This document shows positions 1 to 6,673 of a DNA stretch of 8,335 nt, in pieces. This stretch comes from SXXH01 sp041165735 (lineage in GTDB: Bacteria; Planctomycetota; UBA1135; GCA-002686595), in the NCBI GenBank assembly GCA_046341775.1, contig JBKDQQ010000087.1, forward strand, positions 1 to 8,335, read 5' to 3'. A model generated the notes under the pieces. That model searched no databases, was not told the DNA's origin, and saw only the letters and a program-made list of their open reading frames with translations. The position numbers and the translations under genes are program-made. The first letter of the stretch is position 1; every line of letters starts with the position of its first letter.

Positions 1-1
1 G

Positions 2-316
2 ATCTTCGCCATGCAGCAGAAGGAGCTGGTGTTCACGCCCGAGGCGCTCTCCGCCATCGCCGACCTCGCCTTGCAGCGCGAGACGGGCGTGCGCGCGCTG
101 CGCTCGATCGTCGAGGACCTGCTGCTCGACCTGCTCTACGAACTGCCGTCGCGCCAGGACCAGCGCGTCTTCGTCGTCGACGAGGACGTGGTGCTGAAGC
201 GTCGCAGCCTGGCGCTGGGCATCGTCGCTCCGCCGGCGGCCGCGGAGGCGCCGGTCGTGCCTCTGCGCGACGACTCCGGCGACGGCGAGGCCGCTCCGGT
301 GCGCGAGATCGCCTGA
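2..316 (+). CDS. clpX: ATP-dependent Clp protease ATP-binding subunit ClpX, C-terminal part (5' end outside window)
   Basis: ClpX is the AAA+ unfoldase that recognises tagged cytoplasmic substrates, unfolds them with ATP and threads them into ClpP. Only the last 104 residues are visible, and the reading frame is already open at base 2, so the ATG at 11 is an internal methionine. What is seen is the C-terminal small AAA+ subdomain: a stretch starting LVFTPEALSAIAD, then the sensor-2 helix ETGVRALRSIVE (visible residues ~27-38, with the arginine of the G-x-R motif at ~31), then LLDLLYELPS, matching the family's LLDxMYDLPS. A roughly 30-residue Ala/Pro/acidic tail (APPAAAEAP...) follows the conserved core; such tails vary between ClpX proteins. 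The ATPase P-loop, Walker B, pore loops and N-terminal zinc domain lie outside. It ends with TGA and faces the next gene across 22 bp. Family assignment is secure; HslU is less likely because of the sensor-2 and LYELPS sequences. Confidence 0.96.
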   Translation: MFAMQQKELVFTPEALSAIADLALQRETGVRALRSIVEDLLLDLLYELPSRQDQRVFVVDEDVVLKRRSLALGIVAPPAAAEAPVVPLRDDSGDGEAAPVREIA

Positions 317-338
317 CGATCCACGCGCGGGGATCCGC

Positions 339-3300
339 TCAGTCCAGCTCGAAGCGCGCGCGGGACGCGGCCATCCCGGCCGCGGCGTCGCTCGCGCCGG
401 CGAGGCCCAGCAAGGCCTCGCCGCGCTCGCGCAGCTCCGGATCGAGCTTGGGATCCAGCTTCGCCAGCCACTCGCCGACCGACTGCGCCGCGCTCCCCGC
501 CTTGCCGGCGGCGAACTGCTTCTCCGGCGCGGCGAGCTTCTTCTCGGCGCGCGAGGCGTCCTTCCATGGCTTGCCGCCCTCGAGCTTGGCCGACGCGGCT
601 TGCGCCAAGGCCGCCTCCTCGAGCCCGGCGTAGGAGCGCGACACGCGCGCGAGCTCGCGCGCGGCTTGCAGCACGCGTCCCGACGCGGCGAGCTCCTCCG
701 CCCGCGCGATGCGCGCGCGCGCCTCGGATCCCAGGCCGGCGAGTCCCGCCGTGGCGCGCGCGACGGCGGGATGCTCGGTCGCGATCGCGGCCAACTCCTT
801 CCAGATCGCCAAGGCGCCCGCCGCGTCGCCCTTGGCGCGCAGGAGGTCGGCCTGCTCGAGGCGCGGCGGCGCCGCGCGCAACTCGCGCCAGCGCGACGCG
901 TCGAGGTGCCGTGCCAGCGGCTCGTCGAGGTAGCTGCCGTACTCGGGCTTCCAGTCGGGGTTGCCCTCCCACGCCACGCGCCCGTCGACGCCGACGAGCT
1001 TGGCGTGCGGCAACCCGACCTTGCCGGCCGCGTAGGCTTCGTAGGCGCGGTTCGTCGGATCGCACAGGACGGGGAACGGCAACGCGTTCGACGCCAGCCA
1101 GGCGCGCACGACCTCCTCGGTCTCGTTGCTCACGAGCAGGAACGCGACCTCGTCCTGCTTGTGCTTCTCCGCGAGGGCGACGAGGCCCGGCAGGACGGGC
1201 ACCTGCGACTCCTGGTAGGTGCTCCACAGGACCAGCACCAGCGGACGGAAGCGCAAGGCGTCGAGGTCGCGCCCGTGCGGCGCGTCACCCACGAGGGCGC
1301 CCGCGCCGAGCAGCGGCGGAGCCTCGTCGAGGTAGGCGACGCGGCCGGGCTCCGCTCGCGCGAGCGGCGCGAGTTCGCCGGTGCTCGTGGGCGCCGGCGC
1401 TTCCTTGCGCAGGCCGATCCGCGCGCGACGCGGCAGCCCGGGGTCGTACTCGAGGAACTTGATGTCGCGGAAGGCGCTCTGGCCGTCGCCGGCGAGCAGG
1501 CCGAAGTCGCCGGCGAGGCGCGCGCGCGAATCGAAGGTCCACTCGAGCACCTGCTCGTCGTCGACATGGGCGACGAGCCGCGTGCCTGCCGTCTCGATGC
1601 GCAGCACGTGCCGCAGGCCCTTCCAAGGCTTCTTGACGCGCAGCAGGGTCTTGCCGTCGGTCCCGAACGCGCCGAGGTCCACGTGGCCTTCCGGCAGGAG
1701 CACGACGCCGTGGAAGGAGTCGTCGCGCTTCTTGCCGAAGCACAAGCCCGCGAGGCGCGCGCCGGCGAGGTCGATCTCCGCCGACAAGGACCAATCGCCC
1801 GAGGGCTCGACGTCGACGAACAAGCGCCGGTAGGCGAAGGCCGACTGCTTGGGGCCCGCGGCGAGCGGACCGGTGGCCGGGCCCTGGCCCTTGTCGCCGG
1901 CGAGTCCGCCGATCGTGGCGAGGATGGCGCCCTCGTGCACGCGGAAGTCCTCCTCGCCGCCGCCGTAGAAGCCCTTCAGCGTGCGCTCGTCGAAGAGCAG
2001 TCGCCACGACTCCAGCGACACCTTGGATTCGTCGGACACGGCGAAGTACAGGTCGCGCGCGGCGACGCTGGGCGGCGTCGCGGTGGCCGGTCCGCGGAGC
2101 ACTTGCAGCGCGATGCGCGGCAAGCCGGCCTTCCTGTAGTCCTGCGCGAGCGCCAGGGCCTCCTTGTGGAAGGACTCTCGCAGGCGCTCGAGCCGCTTGG
2201 CGCTCGTGTCGAGCTTCTGGATGCGCGCCAAGGCCTCGGCGCGGCGCGGCGCGAGCGGATCCTCCGCGCCCGGCGCGGGCAGCGTCGCCGACATCCATTG
2301 GCGCAGCGTGCCCGCCGCCCGATCCGGCTGCTTGTCGGCTTCGAGCGCGGCGGCGAGCTTCCACAGGACGGCGGGGTGCCCCGGGTCCTTCTTGAGGCTG
2401 CGCTCGTACAACTCGATGGCTCGCCGCCACGACTGCTTGGCCGCCTGGCGGTCGGCCTTGGCCTCGCTGCTGCGCGCCAGGTCGACCGCGCCCTTGTCCA
2501 CGCCCTCGAGCTCGAGGATGTACGCGCGGAAGCGCGCCTCGAACTCGTCGAAGCCCGAGACTCCCGGCACCTTCGGCCGCGCCACGAAGTGCTCGACGAA
2601 GCGCCCCATGTGGTCGGGCTCGTGGTACTGCTGGAAGTACTCCGGCAGGCGATCGCGGTAGAGCAGCGTGCCGTCCTCGTCCTCGGCGTTGTGCAGGTAG
2701 TACACGATCCCCCAGCCCCAGGGGTAGTAGCTGCGGTAGTCCGAGACGCGCCCCTCCACGATGGCGCGCAGGTCGTGCTTCTCCTCCTTGATCTCGTCCA
2801 GCAGCGGGTAGAGGCGCCCCGGCACGACGAGGTTCCACTCGAGCTTGCCGTTCGACAAGAGGCGCGTGCCCTCGAAGAAGCTCGCCATGCCCTCGTTGAG
2901 CCACGCGGGCACGGCCGAGCCGCCCGCGAGGCTGGTGAACTGGTGGCTGGCCTCGTGGAACAGTGTGTCAAGCAAACCAGACAGCCCGCCATCGCCCCCG
3001 CCGCGCGGATCGTAGGTCACCACGTTCGTCCCGTCCCAGTGGCCGGCGGCCCACTCGACCGGCTGGCCGCCGAGTTCCTTGTACTCGGCCGCGTCCTTGA
3101 AGATCAGGACGTTCGCGACGGGCACGGTCTCGCCCTTGCCGAGCTTGTAGCGGTGGAACTGGCGGTAGAAGACGTGCACCTGCTCCATGGCGTGCGCCAC
3201 CGTCTTCAGGACGCGCCAACCGGCGTTCGTGCGCACGACGTAGTGCTCGGTGGCGAGCTCCCACGCGGCGTCCCATTCGGCGTGCAGGGGATCGTTCTGC

Positions 3301-4004
3301 GCCACCCACTCGGCGGTGACGCCGGAGAGCGGATCGCTGCCGCCCGTCTCGTCCTCGACCGCCAGCTCGTTCCCGCCCTCGAGGCGGATGCGAGCCAAGG
3401 CGGCCACGAGCTGGGGATGGTCCGGATCGGCGCCGCGCGCCTCCTTGAGCACCGCCTGCGCGCCGTGCCAGTTGCCCGCGTCCATCTGCGACGCGGCCAC
3501 CTCGAGCAGCTTCGTCACATGGTCGCGCTTCAAGGCGTCGTGCCGCTTGCGCAGCGGATCGGCGCCGAGCACCCAGGCCTCGAGCTCCTTGCCGGGCGCG
3601 ACGAGATCGGCCGGACGCTCGCGCAGGCGCTTCCATTGCCAGAGGAAGTCGCCGGCGCGCCACAAGGCCTCGTCGAGGCGCGGCGGCTCGGCCTTGCGCG
3701 CGAGATCGGCCAATCCGAGGAGCGCGCGCAGGTGGCGCGGCTCGCGCTCGAGCACGCGGATCCAGGCGGCGCGCGCCTCGTCGAGGCGGCCGGCCTGCGC
3801 GGCCAAGAGCGCCTGCGCCGCGAGCCTGCTCGCCATGTCCTCGACGGCGGCGTCGCGCGCCGCGGGCTTGCTCGCGCCTGCCTGGACGCCGCGGGGTTCC
3901 GCGCCGGGCGCGGCGTGCGGCGCGCGGGCGCGGGCCCATGCGGGCGCGATGCACGAGACGACGAGGAGAAGCGTGGCGAAGGGACGCGGCAGGCGGGGCA
4001 TCAT
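339..4004 (-). CDS. Large exported protein: TPR, DUF1570-type zinc peptidase (MA-like), DUF1080-like domain, cysteine-less thioredoxin-like domain
   Basis: About 1221 residues, numbered from the ATG at 4004 (a second ATG follows at once). A GTG at 4091 would add 29 residues ahead of the signal peptide and is unlikely. Domains seen: signal sequence (1-~26; RLPRPFATLLLVVSC, ending AWARA, or lipobox-like VVSC with Cys18); TPR-like helices (~52-210); DUF1570/peptidase MA-like domain (~226-500) with zinc site HEASH (350-354) and NEG glutamate E371; TPR-like helices (~506-610); DUF1080/LamG-like beta domain (~665-854); TlpA-like thioredoxin fold (~891-1036) with conserved W927 and cis-proline loop GLPHA (P999), but Gln at both cysteine positions (931, 934); C-terminal Ala-rich helices (~1039-1221). 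Known of the families: gluzincin peptidase fold, sugar-binding or sugar-hydrolase-like fold, redox fold. Inferred: a cell-envelope metalloprotease or scaffold; activity and substrate are unknown. It is transcribed divergently from the DHH operon and convergently to clpX. No strong ribosome-binding site precedes the start. Confidence 0.9.
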   Translation of the reverse strand: MMPRLPRPFATLLLVVSCIAPAWARARAPHAAPGAEPRGVQAGASKPAARDAAVEDMASRLAAQALLAAQAGRLDEARAAWIRVLEREPRHLRALLGLADLARKAEPPRLDEALWRAGDFLWQWKRLRERPADLVAPGKELEAWVLGADPLRKRHDALKRDHVTKLLEVAASQMDAGNWHGAQAVLKEARGADPDHPQLVAALARIRLEGGNELAVEDETGGSDPLSGVTAEWVAQNDPLHAEWDAAWELATEHYVVRTNAGWRVLKTVAHAMEQVHVFYRQFHRYKLGKGETVPVANVLIFKDAAEYKELGGQPVEWAAGHWDGTNVVTYDPRGGGDGGLSGLLDTLFHEASHQFTSLAGGSAVPAWLNEGMASFFEGTRLLSNGKLEWNLVVPGRLYPLLDEIKEEKHDLRAIVEGRVSDYRSYYPWGWGIVYYLHNAEDEDGTLLYRDRLPEYFQQYHEPDHMGRFVEHFVARPKVPGVSGFDEFEARFRAYILELEGVDKGAVDLARSSEAKADRQAAKQSWRRAIELYERSLKKDPGHPAVLWKLAAALEADKQPDRAAGTLRQWMSATLPAPGAEDPLAPRRAEALARIQKLDTSAKRLERLRESFHKEALALAQDYRKAGLPRIALQVLRGPATATPPSVAARDLYFAVSDESKVSLESWRLLFDERTLKGFYGGGEEDFRVHEGAILATIGGLAGDKGQGPATGPLAAGPKQSAFAYRRLFVDVEPSGDWSLSAEIDLAGARLAGLCFGKKRDDSFHGVVLLPEGHVDLGAFGTDGKTLLRVKKPWKGLRHVLRIETAGTRLVAHVDDEQVLEWTFDSRARLAGDFGLLAGDGQSAFRDIKFLEYDPGLPRRARIGLRKEAPAPTSTGELAPLARAEPGRVAYLDEAPPLLGAGALVGDAPHGRDLDALRFRPLVLVLWSTYQESQVPVLPGLVALAEKHKQDEVAFLLVSNETEEVVRAWLASNALPFPVLCDPTNRAYEAYAAGKVGLPHAKLVGVDGRVAWEGNPDWKPEYGSYLDEPLARHLDASRWRELRAAPPRLEQADLLRAKGDAAGALAIWKELAAIATEHPAVARATAGLAGLGSEARARIARAEELAASGRVLQAARELARVSRSYAGLEEAALAQAASAKLEGGKPWKDASRAEKKLAAPEKQFAAGKAGSAAQSVGEWLAKLDPKLDPELRERGEALLGLAGASDAAAGMAASRARFELD

Positions 4005-4026
4005 GTCGAGGCGCAAGCCTACTCGG

Positions 4027-4050
4027 CGCGGCGGGATCGCAGTAGCCGCG
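4027..4050. repeat. Short inverted repeat, 6-bp arms, 12-nt spacer
   Basis: CGCGGC at 4027-4032 is the reverse complement of GCCGCG at 4045-4050. The spacing of 18 bp from arm start to arm start could suit a dimeric regulator, but such G+C-only arms arise easily by chance in this composition. Confidence 0.2.
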
Positions 4051-4072
4051 AGAGCCCGCGCGCAGGCCGTTC

Positions 4073-4089
4073 GCGGCGCCAATCGCCGC
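4073..4089. repeat. Short hairpin-forming inverted repeat in the divergent region
   Basis: GCGGCG (4073-4078) and CGCCGC (4084-4089) form a perfect 6-bp G+C stem with a 5-nt CCAAT loop. It lies 69 bp upstream of the minus-strand start and 48 bp upstream of the plus-strand start. It could be an operator or a transcript hairpin. No T-run follows on either strand, so it does not look like a terminator. Chance occurrence is quite possible. Confidence 0.25.
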
Positions 4090-4136
4090 ACCCCCTACGC
4101 CCGACCCGCTCCGCGCCCTAGGATGTCCGGTCTCCC

Positions 4137-5093
4137 ATGGCCACGGAACGCCTCTGCATCCACTACCACCGCGACTTCGACGGCATCGTCTCGGCCGCGG
4201 TCCTGGCCAAGGCCCTGCGCGAGCGCGGCGGCGAAGATCCGCGCTGGACGAGCGTCAACTACGACCAGCGCTCCGACTGGCGCTCCTTCGAGAGCGGACG
4301 CCGCTTCGCCATCGTCGACTTCCACTTCCATCCGCGCGCCGAGTGGTGGTTCGACCACCATCCGACCACCTTCCTCGACGACGAGCTGCGCGGGCAGTAC
4401 GCCGAGAGCGAGCGTTGGCGCTGGGACGAGGCTTCGCCCTCGTGCCCGCCGCTGATCCTCGCCCACATGCGGCGCCACCACGGCTTCGAGCCGCCCGCGC
4501 GCTTCGTGGAGATGGCCCGCTGGTCCGACATCGTCGACGCCGCGCGCTACAAGGACGTGGAGCAGGCGCTGTTCGGCGAGGAGCCGGCCTTGCGCATCGC
4601 GCGCGCCTTGACGGCGGCGCCATCGGTGGAGTGGGTCGACTCGCTCGTCGATGGACTGGTCGAAGGTGGCATGGAGGCGCTCGCCGACCGCGGCGATGTC
4701 GAGAAGAGCTTCCAACGCGCCTCGCGCAACCGCGACAAGGCGCTCGAGCAGTTCCCTCCGACCGTCAAGTGGAAGAAGGACGGGGTGCTCGTCTACGACG
4801 CCTCGAGCAACCAGATCCGCCGCGAGCGCTTCGCCCCCTTCTACCACCACCCCGACGCGCGCTACGCGGTGGGCGTGATCCCCACCCGCGCCGGATTCCA
4901 CGTGTCGGCCGGCGAGAATCCGTGGAATCCGCCCGTGCCCGGCGCGCACATCGGCCAGATCATGGAACGCTACGGAGGAGGCGGCCACAAGGCCGTGGGT
5001 GGCGCCAACCCGCACGGCCTCGAGGCGACGCGCACGGTGGCCGAGGAAGTCGGCCAGCTCCTGCGGCGCGCGTTGCTCGAGGGTGGAGGCTGA
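4137..5093 (+). CDS. DHH/DHHA1 family phosphoesterase (NrnA/RecJ superfamily)
   Basis: This 318-residue cytoplasmic protein belongs to the DHH phosphoesterases: two-metal (usually Mn2+) enzymes that cleave phosphodiester or phosphoanhydride bonds, such as nanoRNases, pAp phosphatases, c-di-AMP/pGpG hydrolases and RecJ. Seen: motif I HRDFDG (residues 11-16, metal ligands H11, D13, D15); motif II IVDF (D61); the signature FDHHPT (D73-H74-H75); an Asp-rich motif after W129 (SDIVD, D131/D134); and C-terminal DHHA1 motif GGGGHKAVGG (280-289) for substrate binding. Length fits stand-alone NrnA-type proteins (~310-340) and is far shorter than RecJ; no CBS, PAS/GGDEF or OB domain is present. It is the first gene of a tight plus-strand cluster, 3 nt ahead of rlmN. 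Family membership is firm. The substrate (nano-RNA, pAp, cyclic dinucleotide product or polyphosphate) cannot be read from the sequence, so I give no symbol. The ATG at 4123 is in another frame. Confidence 0.93.
   Translation: MATERLCIHYHRDFDGIVSAAVLAKALRERGGEDPRWTSVNYDQRSDWRSFESGRRFAIVDFHFHPRAEWWFDHHPTTFLDDELRGQYAESERWRWDEASPSCPPLILAHMRRHHGFEPPARFVEMARWSDIVDAARYKDVEQALFGEEPALRIARALTAAPSVEWVDSLVDGLVEGGMEALADRGDVEKSFQRASRNRDKALEQFPPTVKWKKDGVLVYDASSNQIRRERFAPFYHHPDARYAVGVIPTRAGFHVSAGENPWNPPVPGAHIGQIMERYGGGGHKAVGGANPHGLEATRTVAEEVGQLLRRALLEGGG
5085..5089 (+). promoter_or_regulatory. Ribosome-binding site fixing the GTG start of rlmN
   Basis: GGAGG at 5085-5089 sits 7 nt before the GTG at 5097, inside the last codons of the DHH gene. 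It supports this non-ATG start; the next in-frame methionine is residue 63, which would remove the conserved N-terminal RNA-binding region. The placement suggests translational coupling with the upstream gene. Confidence 0.75.
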
Positions 5094-5096
5094 GGC

Positions 5097-6230
5097 GTGG
5101 CCGGGCACGAGGACGCCTCCTCGCACGGGACGGAAGGCGGGCGGCGCCCTTCGCTGCTCGAGTTGTTCCTCGCCGACGCCGCGGCGTGGCCGGCCGCCGC
5201 CGAACGCCTGGGAGCCAAGCCCTTCCATGCGCGCATCGTGCGCGAGCAGGTGCTCGAGAAGGGCGTGCTCGACTACGCGCGCATGACGGCGCTGCCGGCG
5301 ACGCTGCGCGCGACGCTCGCCGCCGAAGTGCCGATCTGGTCGGGCGCCGAAGTGGCGAAGAGCGTCGCCGGCGATCGCACGACCAAGTTGGCGCTCGAGT
5401 TCCCGCGCGAAGGGACGCGCGACGCCACCATCGAGACCGTGCACATGCCTTCGCTCGACCTCGGCGAGGAGGACGAGGAATCGCGGGCCGGAGCGACGCT
5501 GTGCGTGTCGACGCAGGCGGGCTGCCCGATCGGCTGCCCGTTCTGCGCCTCGGGCCAGCTGGGGTTGTCGCGCAACCTGCGCGCGCACGAGATCCTCGAG
5601 CAATACGTGCGCGGACGCGAGCTGGGTCCGCTGTCGCGCAGCGTGGTGATGGGCATGGGCGAGCCGCTCCTGAACTACGCGGCGCTGGAGAAGGCGCTCG
5701 ACGCGGTGCACGACGAGATGGGCCTCGGCTCGCGCCGCGTGACGGTCTCCACCGTCGGCTTCCCCGATCGCTTGCGCGCGCTCGCGCCGAAGCGCCCACG
5801 CTTCCAGTTGGCCATCTCGCTGCACACGCCCGACGACGAGGAGCGCGACGAGCTCGTGCCCGCGATGAAGGGCGTGCCCGTCGAGGAGGTCCTCGCCGCC
5901 GGCGACGACTGGTTCCTTCGCACCGGACGCGAGGTCACCTACGAGTATGTGCTGCTCGGAGGACGCAACGACGACGACGGCCACGCGCGGCGCCTGGCCG
6001 CGCGGCTCGCGGGCCGGCGCTGCACGGTCAACCTGATCCCCTTCAATCCCGTCGCGGGCAGTCCGTGGCGCAGGCCGTCGGGCGCCGATGTCGAGCGCTT
6101 CCGCGCCGCGCTGGCCGAGGCGCGCATCGTGGCCACCGTGCGCTGGTCGCGCGGCGGCGAGAGCGACGCCGCCTGCGGGCAGCTGCGCTTGCGTCGCGCG
6201 CGCGGCGCGCCTCCGCCTGCTAGCCTGTAG
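5097..6230 (+). CDS. rlmN: RlmN-type radical SAM 23S rRNA (A2503-C2)/tRNA (A37-C2) methyltransferase
   Basis: RlmN methylates C2 of A2503 in 23S rRNA and A37 in some tRNAs, using two SAM molecules and a methyl-cysteine intermediate; it tunes translation accuracy. The 377 residues (GTG start) follow the family plan. The N-terminal domain has LGAKPFHARIV (38-48). The catalytic block ATLCVSTQAGCPIGCPFC (133-150) gives the [4Fe-4S] ligands C143, C147, C150 (CxxxCxxC) and an upstream Cys (C136) at the spacing of E. coli C118. GMGEP (186-190) is the SAM-binding motif. STVGFPDRL, AISLHTPDDEER and NLIPFNPV follow in the expected order, and DAACGQL near the end supplies the methyl-accepting C360 (E. 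coli C355). Oddities: an acidic insert (LGEEDEESRAG, ~122-132) before the first cysteine, and RGGESDAACGQL where RGxDIxAACGQL is usual. Cfr is the alternative; the ordinary housekeeping context favours RlmN. It is second in the cluster, 2 nt before the next gene. Confidence 0.93.
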   Translation: MAGHEDASSHGTEGGRRPSLLELFLADAAAWPAAAERLGAKPFHARIVREQVLEKGVLDYARMTALPATLRATLAAEVPIWSGAEVAKSVAGDRTTKLALEFPREGTRDATIETVHMPSLDLGEEDEESRAGATLCVSTQAGCPIGCPFCASGQLGLSRNLRAHEILEQYVRGRELGPLSRSVVMGMGEPLLNYAALEKALDAVHDEMGLGSRRVTVSTVGFPDRLRALAPKRPRFQLAISLHTPDDEERDELVPAMKGVPVEEVLAAGDDWFLRTGREVTYEYVLLGGRNDDDGHARRLAARLAGRRCTVNLIPFNPVAGSPWRRPSGADVERFRAALAEARIVATVRWSRGGESDAACGQLRLRRARGAPPPASL

Positions 6231-6232
6231 CC

Positions 6233-6673
6233 ATGCTCCCGATCTTCCTGCTCGCCTTGTCGCCCGTCCTCGCCCCGCAGGCGAAGCCGATCCCGCCCGA
6301 GCGCGACGCGCGGCGGCCGGAGAACCAGAACCAGCCCGCGCCGGGAGCGGCCGAGGGACGCCCCGTGCCCGTGCAGGCGACGCCGGGACGCGACCGGCGC
6401 AGCGCGCTCGTCGATCCGGTGCAGAGGCAGCGCGAGTTGGCGAACCACGTGGCGCGCCTGGAGTCCGACCACCGCTCGCGCGTGGCGCGCCTCGAACGCC
6501 TGGTCGAGGTCTACACGCAACTCGGCGACAGCGCCAAGGTCCAGCAATGCGAGGAGCTGCGCGCGCGCTGGCTCAAGCAGTACCGCGGCGCCATCAACGC
6601 CTACAAGAAGAGCTTCGCGCCGGAGGCTTGGCGTCGCCTGGCCTCCGGACTGGGCTTGCAGGAGCCGGCGTGA
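6233..6673 (+). CDS. Small exported protein of unknown function with a charged helical/coiled-coil C-terminal half
   Basis: I do not recognise this 146-residue protein. Seen: a short hydrophobic N-terminus (LPIFLLALSPVLA, residues 2-14) that looks like a signal peptide, although it lacks the usual leading Lys/Arg, with a possible cleavage around 14-17. Next comes a Pro/Gln/Arg-rich, probably disordered linker (~18-60), then a highly charged, mostly helical segment (~62-120) with heptad-like spacing around ARLESDHRSRVARLERLVEV, ending WRRLASGLG. One cysteine (C106) is present. The ATG lies 2 nt after the rlmN stop codon and has no clear Shine-Dalgarno sequence, so translation probably depends on ribosomes finishing rlmN. 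The next gene overlaps its stop by 4 nt. An envelope location and a role together with the downstream lipoprotein are inferences from context only. Confidence 0.75.
   Translation: MLPIFLLALSPVLAPQAKPIPPERDARRPENQNQPAPGAAEGRPVPVQATPGRDRRSALVDPVQRQRELANHVARLESDHRSRVARLERLVEVYTQLGDSAKVQQCEELRARWLKQYRGAINAYKKSFAPEAWRRLASGLGLQEPA
6660..6664 (+). promoter_or_regulatory. Ribosome-binding site for the GTG-started lipoprotein gene
   Basis: AGGAG at 6660-6664 lies 5 nt before the GTG at 6670. This GTG overlaps the previous stop as GTGA (6670-6673), a standard coupling arrangement. Together they fix the start of the small downstream gene, which has no ATG near its beginning. Confidence 0.7.

Larger units (their letters stand above)
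4005..4136. promoter_or_regulatory. Divergent intergenic region, presumed to hold both promoters
   Basis: This 132-bp gap separates the divergent starts of the large exported protein (minus) and the DHH phosphoesterase (plus), so promoters in both directions are expected here. What I see is weak. TAGGAT at 4119-4124 matches 4 of 6 bases of a sigma70 -10 box for the plus operon, but no TTGACA-like box lies about 17 bp upstream. The minus strand has only TAGGCT (4016-4021). Two 6-bp inverted repeats occur, listed separately. AGGA at 4120-4123 is the only Shine-Dalgarno-like sequence for the ATG at 4137, with a long 13-nt spacing. The promoter role is inferred from gene orientation. Confidence 0.45.

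Noticed and set aside
11..316. ATG at 11 as the start of a separate 101-residue gene
   Set aside because: The frame is open to the window edge and the sequence is the ClpX C-terminal subdomain; this methionine is internal.
318..335. Inverted repeat GATCC...GGATC between clpX and the convergent gene, as a bidirectional terminator
   Set aside because: The stem is only 5 bp with an 8-nt loop and there is no T-run on either side; it is too weak to call.
4005..4091. Upstream GTG at 4091 as the start of the large exported protein
   Set aside because: It would place 29 Arg-rich residues ahead of a normal signal peptide beginning at the tandem ATG (4004/4001) and would cover most of the only divergent promoter region.
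600..4121. A 1173-codon open frame on the plus strand, antisense to the large exported gene
   Set aside because: Its product is a monotonous Arg/Ala/Leu/Gly/Val mixture with no recognisable motif or export signal, while the minus strand encodes ordered known domains with catalytic residues. Long antisense frames are expected when third codon positions are nearly all G or C.
4095..5984. A 629-codon open frame on the minus strand, antisense to the DHH and rlmN genes
   Set aside because: It covers two genes with complete family motifs in the other direction and shows only compositional shadow sequence.
6088..6669. Upstream extension of the small lipoprotein frame into a 310-residue protein
   Set aside because: This part overlaps rlmN and the 146-residue gene in another frame and is Arg/Ala/Pro-rich shadow sequence. 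The GTG at 6670 with AGGAG and a lipobox signal peptide is the better start.
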